DNA from: Rhizoclosmatium globosum
Lineage: Eukaryota > Chytridiomycota > Chytridiomycetes > Chytridiales > Chytriomycetaceae
Direction of reading: 5' to 3'
Length of the DNA: 64,000 bases
NCBI GenBank assembly: GCA_002104985.1
Contig: MCGO01000005.1
Span: 806,001-870,000, forward strand
The translations under genes were made by a program, and so were the position numbers. Positions 24,350-36,798 of this stretch are shown one piece after another. The first letter of the stretch is position 1. Each line of letters opens with the position of its first letter. The notes under the pieces were generated by a model that did not search any database, was not told the DNA's origin, and saw only the letters and a list, made by a program, of their open reading frames with translations.

Positions 24350-25951
24350 ATGCTTAACGGCCAGACAATGCAATCAACGCAAAATGCAGCTTCCATACTT
24401 TGGAGAAACGGACGTTTCTCTCTGAGATTGGGAGGATCCAACTTTGGTTCGCTGGCCAATGGTCCTCTCCCCATTCCCCTTATCCTCGTGACTGATCGTT
24501 GGTGAACACATCAAGGTGATCTTGGGACTCTCGTACCCATCCTCGTGTCACTGTGTGCGGCAGGCCAGGCAAATCTAACCACCTCGCTTCTCTTTGGCGG
24601 CATCTTCAACATTATCGCTGGTCTGTGGTTCAAAATCCCCGTAAGCTTAATACCTGCTTCAACCTTTACATCACCTCTAACCCACCAATGAAACAAAAAC
24701 CCCAACAACGAACCAGATGTGTGTCCAACCAATGAAAGCAATTGCTGCAGTCGCCCTTTCAACACACCTTTCCGCCGCCCAACTCGCAACAGCCGGATTC
24801 ACAACATCTTCAATCATCCTCCTCCTCACCCTCACAAACCTCCTCACTCCAATCTATCGCCTCTGCCCACTACCCCTCATCCGCGGAATCCAACTCGGAA
24901 CAGGCCTGTCCCTCGTCACGAAGGGAATGACCTCCATCTTGAATTCAGGAACATTCTCGGGAAACCCAGGCACACTCAAGTTTTGGAGCGATAACTACAT
25001 GGTTGCTCTGGTTGCGTTTGTAGGAGTCTTGGCCCTATACCCTCGGAAGCGGCTCAACTTTACAGCGATTGTCTTGATTGCTTATTCCCTTATTATCGCG
25101 CTTATAAGTGTAACGACGTCGTCGGTTTCGCTGGGTGGCATCGGCCCTGCGTTTCCAAGTTCTTTGCTTTGGAGTAATGTGACGGGTGTGGACTTTAAAC
25201 TTGGGTTTTTGAATGCGGGGTTGGGGCAGTTGCCGCTTACGCTTTTGAATTCGGTGTTTGCGACGAGTAAATTGGCGGATGATTTGTTTCCTGAGAGGAA
25301 GAGACCCGTGGCGAGTGTGAGGGATGTCGGTGTGTTTGTTGGGCTTATGAACGTTATTGGTGTTTGGTGAGTTTTCTGTGTGTTTGGTGTGGGGTATGAA
25401 GGTGGAATTATATAATAATTATCTGCAATGCTAGGTTCGGTTCAATTCCTTATTGTGCGGGATCTGGTGGTCTTGCAGGACAGTATCGATTTGGTGCACG
25501 ATCCCCATTTTCAGTCGTTTTCTTGGGTGTTTGCAAGATAATTGTGGGACTTCTATTCGGAAAGGCGCTGTTGCCAGTTATTCAAGCGTTCCCAGGAAGT
25601 GTTATGGGCGTCATGCTCGTGATTTCTGGTGTTGAACTTGCAAGCGCCATGCGAGACCTAACAGTGACCGAGAAAGCAAAATTGAAGGACTCACCAAATG
25701 GATTTTTGGTTGCCTTTGTTGGAGGAAGTGTTGTTGTTGCAAGCGGGAATGACGGAATTGGATTCCTCGTTGCATCAGTGACAGCATTTGTTCTTTGGAT
25801 GCATGAAGTGAATGATGAGGAGAAGGAGAAGCGTGAGGTGGGTGTTTCTGATGGGAGATCACTTGTCCGTGTTGCATGGGACCGCATCAAAGTACACGTG
25901 AAGGACTGTTTTATGCCATCACACGAGGAATTGAATATTCCCTCCAATTAG
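24350..25951 (+). CDS. MOT1-type molybdate transporter
   Basis: SulP-like high-affinity molybdate transporter. Exon 1 starts at ATG 24350 and joins by an intron (about 24445-24512) so that the signature GSNFGDLGTLVP is formed, matching the family motif GDLGTF.P. Exon 2 ends LLFGGIFNIIAGLWFKIP, exon 3 continues MCVQPMKAIAAVALS, the second hallmark (P-V-Q-P-M-K). Further landmarks: PLIRGIQLGTGLSL, GQLPLTLLNSVFATS, then after an intron near 25370-25435 GSGGLAGQYRFGARS. About ten hydrophobic segments and a short hydrophilic C terminus. Likely at the plasma or vacuolar membrane, supplying molybdenum for cofactor synthesis. Both family motifs are intact, so identification is strong. Confidence 0.92.
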
Positions 25952-26012
25952 CTCATGTCTAATAAAAGTAGAAGTGAGAAAGTAAACTTTCCCAAAAAGG
26001 CGCCTTCTTCCA

Positions 26013-27639
26013 ATGGACCACGCGCCACCTTTGAGCAACAGCCACGAGCCCGAGCCCGCTGCAGCAACGCCTTCTACGACGACATTTCAACCAACAAACG
26101 AAGGCGAATTGTCGCAGTCTTCGCACTTACCAGCACCACCACCAGCACCACCCTCCAACGAATCAACTGAATCAAGCGAATCAACCGAATCAACGGACCC
26201 GCCCGGAACAATCGGCAGTTTCCTGTGGCAGCTGCTCTCGTCCGCGATCGCCGACGACACGGCCTTCGACCACAAAACCCAGTCGGCCCATCCGAGTCAA
26301 TCGCCAAAACACAATCCAACCACCGCCACCGCCACGCCCGAACAGCCAAACCCAATCCACATCGAATTCCCAGAGACAAAACACTCGTTGATTGACCTGT
26401 CCGAGGGAAAGAAACACTCGGACCCAATCCCAATTCACTCGGCCCGGCCACTTCCTCAAATCCCGCATTCCTCTCACTCCCACTCCCACTCCCACTCCCT
26501 TCCTGACAACCACTCTCACACTGAAACCCTGCACACTTCTCCTCTCCAGAACCCAATCTCTTCCATCTTCTCCTACGGCAAACAAATCTTTTCCCAAATA
26601 TCACAACCTGGTCTTCCCTCCTCCTCGCCACCCGCTCACCTTCCTTACGAAGAATACGACATCCCTGCACCTCAAACGCGGCTAAATACGACTACTCGCG
26701 AGGAACGTGATTCATTGCTTGATTTGCACACTGCAATGAAACCTGTCACTTTGCTTAGAGGCGGGAAACTGCCTCAAAATGCACCTGTTATTCTGAGTGC
26801 TGAAATTGCTGAAAAGGTATGCTTATCTATTATTTGAAGGGATGTTGGGGTGGTGTATCATAATAGAGAGGGAACTCTGAGGCTTCTGACGTGGAAGTTT
26901 ACTGTCTTTGAATTTGAACGACGGAGACACATCATGGAGATATTTATTCGATTGACAATCCCCATGAGCGAGATTTTAGAATTATGTTGACGATGAATGG
27001 CAAACTTACCCTCTTGCGATTCAGATCCGACCCGCTTTACCTCCATTACACAGAGAATCTTCAACTTGGCGTCTGATTTACTCACTGGACCACCACGGAA
27101 TCTCACTCAACACAATGTACCACAACTGTGAGCCATTAGGCACGAGCCCTGTTCTACTTGTTATTAAAAACACGGACGGCGAGATTTTTGGTGCATATGC
27201 AAGTGAAGCTTTCAGGGTGAATCATGGATACTTTGGAAACGGGTCTTGGTGAGCTTCTCTCGATGTCTCTGAATCTAAAGCGACGACCTAACGTGACCAC
27301 CTCCCATAAAAAGCTTCTTGTGGAAGGCAACAGAATCGGTTGATGGGGGGTCTCAACCTGACGTAAGGGTCTTCAAAGCAACTGGTGCGAATGACTATTT
27401 GATTCTTGGAGAGGCTCACATGATCGCACTTGGTGGAGGGTAAGTTTATAACTTCCAGTGGAAGAGGTTCGATTGTAATTTTCTTATCTCGTGACAGGGA
27501 GGGTCATTTTGGATTATGGGTGGATCAAGATTTATACAACGGACACAGTGGGCCGTGTCAGACGTTCAATAATGAGCGGCTATCCAGTAAGGCTGAGTTT
27601 GTGATTCAATCTCTTGAGTTGTGGGCTTTTGAAATGTAA
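26013..27639 (+). CDS. OXR1: TLDc-domain protein (OXR1-like)
   Basis: Start ATG 26013. The first exon encodes a roughly 230-residue disordered region rich in Ser, Pro, Thr and His with a run of His-Ser dipeptides, ending with PVILSAEIAEK. Introns follow near 26818-27024, 27248-27312 and 27439-27497. The TLDc domain is complete: WRLIYSLDHHGISLNTMY, LLVIKNTDGEIFGAYASEAF, GYFGNGSCFLWKA, NDYLILGEAHMIALGGGG, FGLWVDQDLYNGHSGPC and FVIQSLELWAFEM at the end. OXR1 family proteins protect against oxidative stress, and in yeast Oxr1 and related TLDc proteins bind and regulate the V-ATPase. No LysM or GRAM domain is present. Confidence 0.9.
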
Positions 27640-28343
27640 ATGGGAGGATGATGTGGGGGATTATATCACAACCAACTCGCTCACTCGCAATAAACAAACC
27701 AAACCATAAATAAATAGCCCCCTTCTTCACTCTTCTTTTTAACTACCTTCGATTCGAGTTTGAAATTTTTTGCAACCACTTTTGCTGCTTATTGTGTGGA
27801 CAAAGAAACACCCCATACACCACCAAAACAGCTTTTCCTCGCCACCAACTCGTCTGGAACCTCTCACAAGGTACATATTCAGCCCTTGAGGAAGCCATCT
27901 AGACGGGTTTTACATCTTGCTGGGACGTGTGTTGGAGGGTTGAAACGCGGTCCGGGCCTTTGCCGATCTTGGAAGCAGTTGAACGGACGAGGAAACATAA
28001 AATCACTGCTTTTGAGTCTTCGAGGAGTTTAGCAAGTGAAAACAGTATTCTAACCCCTTCTTTCATGTTGCAGGCTTCATCAATCCAATCAGCCCACAAC
28101 CAACTATCCAACGCGAATCTTGGCGTAATACGATATATACAGTCTTTGAAAACTATCTTCTATTAAGTTATCGTCGGATCTTGTTTCCGTGAAACTATTA
28201 TCTGGGATCTTGATTCTTGTCTTCATTTGACATCAAACCTTCCAACTCTTGTGTCTTGAAGCTTTACATTAATCACGACGAATCTATATTACTTTCGACG
28301 AAAGAAATCAAAATCACTGTTTCGGAAAAACTGATTATTTCAT
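27640..28343. other. Intergenic, no gene seen
   Basis: Between the OXR1 stop and the first G-alpha start. Only a short unsupported frame is present (27760-28032, no homology seen, no coding bias). The last 150 bases are AT-rich and presumably hold the promoter of the first G-alpha gene. Confidence 0.6.
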
Positions 28344-29940
28344 ATGGGAAACTGTGTTTCAGCAGAAGCAGCCGCTGCAGCGGCGGCCAGTAAAGAAATC
28401 GATAAAGCTCTTAAACTGGAACTGAAAGCCACAGAGCAGAACATCAAATTACTTCTATTAGGTAAAGATTTACTCGTGCTTTCCACAATCCAGACCTCAT
28501 TTTCCTTTCCACCTCCACACAAATCACCTTAACCCTACCACATAAAATAACCCTTTCCCCACCATTAGGCGCCGGAGAAACCGGAAAGTCAACCGTTCTA
28601 AAACAAATAAAACTAATCCATGGAACTGGATACGTCGACGAAGACCGAATCGCATACCGAGTCACAATCCTAACCAACATCATAACCTGCGCCAAAACCC
28701 TCCTAAACGCCATGGAAGTCCTCAAAATCCCGTTCGGCTTCGACCCCTCCACCGTAGACGTTGCACAACTCCAGGTGCTGGATTCCATGGCCGGCGCCGA
28801 TGACTCCAGGAGCGAGACGGGGTCTGTCGGGGAGGGCGAGGCTGGTGAAGATGAGCCCAAGAAAGATGTTGTGGAGGGACAGTTGTCGAAGCATGATGAT
28901 CCGATTGCGAGGGCGGCGGCGCAGTCGTATTTGGATTTGTTGAATACGGGGGAAACGCAGGTGGGGCCTCTGTGGGATGCTGCGGCGATTATTCATGCGA
29001 GTCCGATGGGGTTTGGGATTGGGGAACCGATTCCAAAGAATGTTGTTGATGCTATTGCTTTGATTTGGAGGGATTCTGGGGTTCAGTATTGTTATCGACG
29101 GGCGAATGAGTATCAGCTGATAGATTGTTGTGCTGTGTATGTATTACTATCTCTTTTCTGGTTGGTTGGCGGCTAACGTTGACTGATGTAGCTTCCTGAA
29201 TGACTTGGATCGATTGTGTCATCCTACATTTATGCCAACTGATCAGGATATCCTCAACTCTCGTGTAATGACAACAACAATCAGTGAAACGAAATTCAAA
29301 ATCGAAGGGATTATATTCCGAGTGTTTGACGTCGGAGGTCAACGAAGCGAAAGGAAAAAATGGGCACCCTATTTCGATGACATCAATGCTATCATTTACC
29401 TGGTTGCAATCAACTCATATGATCAAATATGTTTTGAAGATAACTCAACAAATAGAAGTGAGAACTTAGCGATAGATGATAAATCATGACTAACACGTGC
29501 CAACTATTTAGTGGTGGAATCGCTAAATCTCTTCGCTTCAATTTGTAATCATCCTATGTTCAAAAAGACGGCCATGATCATTTTCATGAACAAGATCGAC
29601 TTATTCCGTGCAAAACTAGAAACGACGCTCATCTCAGACTATTTCCCAACATATGAAGGTAATTTCATTTGGATTTTAAATACTTGCTTATGTTTCGTTT
29701 AAAGGCCCCAACGACTATGACAATGGATCAGAGTACTTTGCAACCAGGTTTCTATCACTGAACAAATATGAGAAGAAAATATACGTGCATTTCACATGGG
29801 CAACAGACACAAAACAAATCAAAACAGTGCTGGCGATTGTGAATCAAATCATTCTACGGTGAGGAATATTGTCCTCGCGTATTTTAGCTAAAGATTTTAT
29901 TTATTTTGAAAGATCGAACCTTGTGGAAGCAGGCCTATGA
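28344..29940 (+). CDS. Heterotrimeric G-protein alpha subunit, copy 1
   Basis: First of five tandem G-alpha genes. MGNCVS gives an N-myristoylation Gly and palmitoylation Cys. Exons: 28344-28461, 28569 to about 29138, then four more ending at TGA 29940. GTPase motifs: G1 GAGETGKST across the first splice, switch I RVMTTT with the catalytic Arg, switch [14 protein letters not shown] with the catalytic Gln, NKID, and ATDT. The C terminus is SNLVEAGL. Between KIPFGFDPS and DSGVQYCYRRANEYQL lies an insertion of about 90 acidic/Ser-rich residues in the helical domain, absent from animal G-alpha subunits but placed like the insertion of yeast Gpa1. All key residues are intact, so it should be a functional GTPase coupled to 7TM receptors at the plasma membrane. 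Confidence 0.95.
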
Positions 29941-30179
29941 TACATATGTGTTTTTACTGAAATGAGGAAGCTATTGCGTGGATTTTTGAGAATACGTGTC
30001 GTGCTGTTGGATTGGGCTAGTTATGAATTCATTTATTTTCGCGTTTTCTTTAAGACAATATACGTCATAAAAAGTATCTATAGCTTTATATAAGATAATG
30101 GAGAGAAGAGAGAACTACTGAAAATTGTAAATCTCGTCTGTCCAAAAATTCAACCGCGACATCAACCTCTTTCATTCAA

Positions 30180-31712
30180 ATGGGAAGCTGTGTCTCGATC
30201 GAGTCAGCTACAGCTGCAGCGCAGAGCAAAAAGATAGATCAGAACATCAAAGCGGAGCAAAGGCAGGCAAAGTTTCAGCAAACCGTGAAAATGCTTCTAT
30301 TAGGTAGATCTGCAGTAAGAAGCACGAAAGCGTTATTTACTGAGCACTACTGTTTGCAGGTGCTGGAGAAACAGGAAAGTCTACGATTCTGAAGCAGTTC
30401 AAGTTGATCTATGGAACGGGATACACAGAAGAGGAAAGGATCGGCTACAAAACAGCAATTTTAGCCAACGTCGTAACGTGCGCCAAAGCACTTGTATATG
30501 CTATGGATAGTTTGAAGATTCCATATGGATTTGAACCCCCACCGTTAAAAGAAACCGCATCAGGAGCTTTTGGAAGCGCGTTTCGAAGTCACGCGTCTCT
30601 CAATCAACCTGAAAAAGAGAGTGGGGATACGGGATCTGTACGTAGCTTAAACGAAGGGAAAGAATTGGGACGCGTCGCGAAATCAGCGGAGGAAGCCTAT
30701 TATGCTGCTGGTGGGGAAAATAGACAATCGGGGCCTAGCCCTAAAGCAGCACAAGTTATTCGGGGATGTGAAATGAGCTTCTGTTTTGGAATCGACGAGT
30801 CTGTACCTGAAGAAGTAATAGAATCCATCAAAACTGTTTGGCAGGATAGCGGGATACAATATTGTTACTCAAGGGCAAATGAGTTTCAACTGTTTGATTG
30901 CTGTGCATAGTGAGTTTTAAATGATATAGTTCACGTTTTTTATTTGGTTAACTGCGATTTTTAGCTTCCTGAATGACCTGGACAGAATAACCGATCCAAA
31001 ATATATACCGACAGACTCTGATATTCTCAATTCACGTGTTATGACAACAACAATCACGGAAACAAAGATTAAGATTCAGCATGTTCTATTTCGAGTATTT
31101 GATGTGGGGGGCCAAAGGACGGAACGGAAGAAATGGGTGCCTTACTTTGATGATGTCGACGCGATAATCTATATGGTTGCTATAAGCTCTTATGACCAAG
31201 TATTAGTGGAAGATAATGCTACAAATAGATGTAAGTTGACGTAAGCTTTCTGCGTCAAGCTGATAAAGTGTTTCTGCAGTGGAAGAAGCTATGACACTAT
31301 TTTCATCAATATGTAACCATCCAATCTTCGCATCTACGGCTATCATCATTTTCATGAACAAAATTGACATCTTCAAAACGAAGCTAAAAACGGTTCCTAT
31401 TACGAAATATTTTCCCAAGTTTAAGGGTACTGTTATTTCCTCCCATCAAGAAAATATGCTTACCTTGAGAACGACTTAGGCCCAAATAACGTTGACAAAG
31501 GCTCAGCCTTCTTCGCTTCGCAGTTTTTGGCGTTAAATGCTAATGCGAAAAGAAAAATATACGTTCACTTTACCTGGGCAACTGATACGAAACAGATCAA
31601 AAAAGTACTGGCAACTGTATATCAAATTATAACGAGGTATTTTGCGCGTATTTCTTATTGTGTCCTTAACTCTTAGCACAACAGTTCAAACTTGAAAGGC
31701 GCAGGAATGTAA
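30180..31712 (+). CDS. Heterotrimeric G-protein alpha subunit, copy 2
   Basis: Second tandem G-alpha, 240 bp after copy 1, same exon layout. It starts MGSCVS (acylation site intact). G1 GAGETGKST is formed across the intron near 30305-30358; switch I RVMTTTIT, switch II DVGGQRTERKKW, NKIDIF and WATDTK are all present. The helical-domain insertion (about 30535-30780) differs in sequence from the other copies. The last exon encodes SNLKGAGM, ending at TAA 31712. No frame break was found. Like all copies it lacks the Cys four residues from the C terminus that pertussis toxin modifies. Confidence 0.93.
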
Positions 31713-31841
31713 GATCGGCAAAAATCAGCGTTGTCAAATAGAGTGAAATAGTAAAAATTAATAAAATGCATCTCTTTTTAAGAAAGGGTTGCGCCGTTTT
31801 GGCGTTCCATTGTTCCAGTAAACTCACACCTTAGTATTAAT

Positions 31842-33439
31842 ATGGGCGCCTGCGAGTCCTCACCGGAAACCGCAGCTGCGGTGATTGCAAGTAAGCAAAT
31901 AGACAAGCTACTCAGAGATGATATGAAGAAAATGGAGAATACGGTGAAGCTTCTATTGTTAGGTTGAGTTACGTACACTGAAGTCATGCGAACCTTACCA
32001 CTTTAGAATAGGTACTGGCGAAACAGGAAAATCGACTGTACTGAAGCAAATTAAGCTCATCTATGGGAAAGGATTTGAAGCGGAGGAAAAGAAAGTATTC
32101 CGAAGTGCAGTCCTCTCAAACATATTGACATGTATCAAAACGCTCGCAATATCAATGGATACGCTCAAAATACCTTTCGGTTTTAAATGGCAATCTTCGC
32201 ATATTTCCACTGCAAAACCGTCAAAGACTGAGCAAGTCGAAGAAGTTGGTTCACCACAAAATCGAAGTTCTATGCTATCCTCAGAGTTGTCATCACAAAC
32301 GGCTTCTACTTTAAAACTTCAGAAAATAAGTGCGAATGTAACAAAGCAGTCTATTGCTGAGGAATCAATGATGGAACGAGACAAAACAGCCGATTTATAG
32401 CGCCATCGGGTATTTCACATCAGGACCTTGCGAAGTTGGCGGAAGAAGAGTATATCAAAGCGGGAGGAAAATCTCAAAGTGGTTCAGCTGCTGAGGCATC
32501 CCGCTTAGTTCGAAAGAATGTAGTAATGGTTTTGACGTCAGAGGGGTTTGTTTGGATGAGAACCTTGTAGATGCAATCAAGCTTCTTTGGGCAGATTCTG
32601 GCATACAGTACTGCTATTCAAGGTCGAATGAATATCATTTGCTTGATTGCTGCGCCATGTAAGATCATAAATCTATTTATGACGTAAAACTAAAGTATGA
32701 CAGCTATTTGAATGAAATAGATCGAATATGCGTTCCTGACTATGTTCCTACAGATCAAGATATTTTACATAGCCGAATTACGACAACTACCATAACTGAA
32801 ACGCGTGTCCAGATTGAGAAAATGATGTTTAGAATATTTGATGTTGGGGGGCAGAGGAGTGAAAGGAAAAAATGGGCGCCTTACTTTGACGACGTGAATG
32901 CGATTATTTATTTGGCTGCCATCAGCTCCTACGACCAAATGTGCGAGGAAGATAACGCCACCAACAGAAGTAAGCGAACGTTTTGGTTTCGTGGAGTTTA
33001 AGCCCCAAACAGTGACCGAGGCATTAAACTTGTTCTCATCCATCGTCAATCATCCATTTTCAAGACAACTGCGATTGTTTTGTTCCTCAACAAGATTGAC
33101 TTGTTCAAGCTTAAGCTTCCTAAATCGCTTATTTCCATACATTTCCCCAAGTATCAAGGTATAGTGGGCTTCGCTTCCATTGCAATAACTTCTGAGCTGA
33201 TTTATAGGTCCGAACGACTTTTTTAACGGAAAAGAGTACTTTGCATCGTTGTTTTTAGAGACAAACAAGTACGCAGACAGGAAAGTCTACGTACATTTCA
33301 CGTGGGCAACAGATACCAAACAGACAAAGAAGGTATTGGAAACTGTCAACAAAATTATCATGAAGTAAGTAAAGCAGTGTTTCTCAAGTCTTGAATGTTA
33401 AAATATATCAGTGAAAACCTAAATGAGGCTGGTATCTAA
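31842..33439 (+). pseudogene. G-protein alpha subunit, copy 3, with several frame breaks
   Basis: Starts MGACESSPETAA (31842) and keeps the family exon structure. G1 reads GTGETGKST (Ala to Thr). Three frame breaks relative to the paralogues are visible: near 32395, where the insertion frame hits TAG; near 32525, before the [15 protein letters not shown] segment; and near 33055, in the NHP-F segment, where one base appears missing before the NKIDLF motif. Switch I RITTTTIT, switch [14 protein letters not shown] and the C-terminal ENLNEAGI are otherwise preserved. Either a recently decaying duplicate or a gene damaged by assembly indels. The shared MGACESSPET start suggests copy 4 is its closest relative. 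Confidence 0.7.
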
Positions 33440-33525
33440 CAACCTAACGATAATTATGCAAATAAAATTCTTAAGATGGGTGAGATGTTTTTCCCACTTC
33501 TAGAAATAGAACACAGTCACGAAGT

Positions 33526-35071
33526 ATGGGAGCTTGCGAGTCATCACCAGAAACTCAGGCTGCCCTGATAGCCAGCAAAGAGATCGACAAGCTTCTTCAT
33601 TCAGAAAAGAAAGGGAGTGCTGATGTGGTCAAACTATTGCTTCTGGGTTAGTTTCACAACTTTCGAGCTTGCTCTCTGATTATTCACAAACAGGAGCTGG
33701 AGAGACTGGCAAATCAACAATTCTGAAGCAGATTAAAATTATCTACACCTCAGGGTTTCTGGAAGAGGAGCAACAATCGTACCGAACGGCAATTCTTGGC
33801 AATGTTATCACGTGTGCCAAGAGTCTAATATTTGCCATGGATACGCTCAAGATTCCTTATGGGTTTGATCCATCTGCAACTTTGGAACGTGTTGACGACC
33901 AAGCAGCAAAAAATGAAGATGAAGCAGATGGTGACTTTCACGGTTCTGTTGAGTCCCAAACTGGAATAGATAGAAATGGATCCGATTCAAAGCGTGAAAG
34001 TGTCACGGCTTCAAAACATAGTATTGGAGAAGGACATAATCCCAACCTTAAGAACAATCCTCTTGTACTGCTTGCGGAACAAGAATATAAGCGGAAGGGA
34101 GGATCAAGGCAGACTGGGGCTGTGGCTGATGCGGCCATCGCAATTAAAAAGCATCCATTCAGCATTATACAAGGGGAGTTTTTGTCGCCAGAAACTGTTG
34201 CACATATCAAGACAGTGTGGAACGATTCAGGGATTCAGTACTGTTTCTCACGCGCAAACGAGTTCCAGCTGATGGATTCTTGCAAATAGTGAGTTCGTTT
34301 TTGTAGCATAAGGGGAACTGATTTTACTTGCATAGCTTTATGACGGATCTTGATCGAATAACACTGAAGACATACGTTCCCAACGAACAAGATATCCTGA
34401 ACTGCAGAATAATGACGACATCGATAAGTGAAACCAAAATCTCTATTAAAAGTGTGACAGTTAAAATCTACGATGTTGGGGGACAAAGGAGTGAACGAAA
34501 AAAATGGGCACCGTACTTTGATGACGTCAATGCAATTATTTACCTGGCTGCCATCAGCTCATATGACCAAGTTTGCTTTGAAGATAACTCAACGAACCGA
34601 AGTAAGTACCTAACAAAATGTCAAGCAACTTACAAACTATCAACAGTCTTAGAATCTTTAAATCTATTCAGCTCCATCTGCAATCACCCAATGTTCAAAA
34701 AGACATCAATGATTCTATTTCTCAACAAAATTGATCTGTTTAAAAGCAAGATTGAGACTTCCCCAGTCGCCAACTATTTCCCATCATATACAGGTGAGAC
34801 CAACCTTGCTTTACAGAGCATTTAAAACCGTTCATAGGACCGAATGATTTCGAAACACGTCAGAGTACTTTGCCAGTCGATTTTTGGCATTGAACAAATA
34901 TCCAGAGCGGAAAATCTATGTCCATTTTACATGGGCAACCGACACAAAGCAAACAAAGAAGGTCCTCGATACGGTCAACAAAATTATTCTCAAGTAAGTT
35001 TTAATGTTTCGATAAATGCATAAATTTGATATGTTGTTCTCAGTTCCAATTTGGAGAACGCCAACATTTAA
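33526..35071 (+). CDS. G-protein alpha subunit, copy 4 (one late frame break)
   Basis: Begins MGACESSPETQAALI only 87 bp after copy 3. G1 GAGETGKST, switch I RIMTTSIS, switch [22 protein letters not shown] and [10 protein letters not shown] are all present. Helical-domain insertion about 33880-34190. In the penultimate exon a one-base deficit near 34855-34862 (between PNDFE and SEYFASRF) shifts the frame; the downstream sequence is otherwise perfectly family-like. The final exon encodes SNLENANI and ends at TAA 35071: the near-invariant Gly of the C-terminal tail is Asn here, which would alter the receptor-contact tail if real. Confidence 0.82.
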
Positions 35072-35160
35072 CTTTAAGCATGATATATATATTCTTGACA
35101 ATAAATTATCACTACTCAAAGGCTTTCTTCATAAGTTTGAGTAAATCTTTGTTTTCAAGA

Positions 35161-36669
35161 ATGGGCGGATGTGCATCCAGTCCTCAAGATGCAGAAGCAA
35201 TTGCAGCTAGCAGAGCTATAGACAAGGCCCTCAAAAACGACGCAAAAGAAATCGATGACTCTATACGACTACTTCTCCTTGGTATATGTCAAATATCCAC
35301 TATTTCAAACGCTAACATCTATTCAGGATCTGGAGAAAGTGGCAAATCAACAATCCTAAAGCAAATGAAACTTATATACGGCAAAGGTTTCGCCACAGAT
35401 GAACAAGTCATATACCGTACTGCGATCCAGGGGAACGCTATTACGGCTGCGAAAGCACTGTGTTGGGCTATGGATTCCCTGAAAATCCCTTACGGATTCG
35501 ATCCTGAGGTGCTTGCTACCCCCGCACCTGCTATTCCTGATGACCTGGATCGACTTGAGTCGCTTAGTTCTCAGCATAATGCGTCACGGCCTGTGAGCGC
35601 GATTATAGGGAGTATTGGTGGTGGGAAGGGTTCTGATATTCTGGGAAGTGAAGAAAGTTTGGATGACTCAAGGTCGAATATGGAGTCGCCGATGGAGGAG
35701 GAGGGTGAGGCGGTTAAGGTTGTTGATGCGAAGGCGAAGGCGGCTGAGGCTGAATATAAACGTGTCGGAGGTTCAAGGCAGGTGGGGCCGGGCCCTTTGG
35801 CTGCGGCGAAAATCAAGTCAACTCCGTTCACACATTCGGGGGATTCAATATCAGCGGAGATTGTGGACGCTATCAAGCTGATATGGAACGACCCTGGAAT
35901 ACAGTATTGTTACTCCCGTGCAAATGAGTTTCAGCTTATTGACTGTTGTAAATAGTTGAGTATTGGCATTTACTCGTTGCGTGGTGCTAACCTCCATCAC
36001 ATTGCAAAACAGCTTCATAACTGACATTGACCGCATCTGTGTATCAACGTATACCCCAACACCACAGGATATTCTCCACTGCCGAACAATGACGACAAAT
36101 ATTACCGAAACAAAAATGAAATCAAAAAAGTTCTGGTCAGGATTTTTGATGTGGGAGGTCAGCGAAGTGAACGTAAAAAGTGGGCCCCCTATTTCGACGA
36201 CGTGAGCGCAATTATATTCCTTGCAGCCATAAGTTCCTATGACCAAGTATGCTATGAAGATAACTCCACAAATCGAAGTGAGTATTGTTCCACCTCAACA
36301 CCCAATATCTAACCGCACCACCTCAAACAAGTCTTGGAAGCTCTCAACCTATTTGCATCCATCTGCAATCACCCCCTCTTCAAAACAACATCCATGATTC
36401 TCTTCCTCAACAAAATCGACCTCTTCACCGAAAAAATCAAAACGTCACCTGTATCCCAATTCTTCCCAGACTATATCGGCGACGACACAGATTACGGGGG
36501 GACAAGCACGTTCTTTGCAAACAAGTTTTTGGCGATTAACAAGTACCCTGAACGCAAGATTTATGTGCATTTTACGTGGGCGACGGATACGAAGCAGACG
36601 AGGAAGGTGCTGGATACAGTGAATAAGATTATATTGGGGAGTAATTTAGATGATGCGGGGATTGCGTGA
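35161..36669 (+). CDS. G-protein alpha subunit, copy 5 (one frame break)
   Basis: Fifth G-alpha, 90 bp after copy 4. It starts [15 protein letters not shown]1 is GSGESGKST, the classical animal-type P-loop sequence. The catalytic Arg ([10 protein letters not shown]) and switch [12 protein letters not shown] are present. One frame break lies near 36121 in an A-rich run, between TETKM and [10 protein letters not shown]. The last intron found in the other four copies is missing here: [16 protein letters not shown] is encoded in one exon, and the tail has an extra Ala. Helical insertion about 35505-35860. Homopolymer context makes an assembly error a real alternative to decay. Confidence 0.83.
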
Positions 36670-36798
36670 AAATGATGTGTGATGGTGGTTGGCGAGGGGA
36701 ACGAGGAAATTAGGAATGTTATGTAGTTTATGTGTTCGCACACGCGTTTCAATAGTTGGAGACTAAATATATCCACCTAAAAATTTATCCGCTGCACT

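Noticed and set aside
27760..28032. 90-codon plus-strand frame between OXR1 and the first G-alpha
   Set aside because: No recognisable domain, unusual composition, starts and stops at random positions; not supported.
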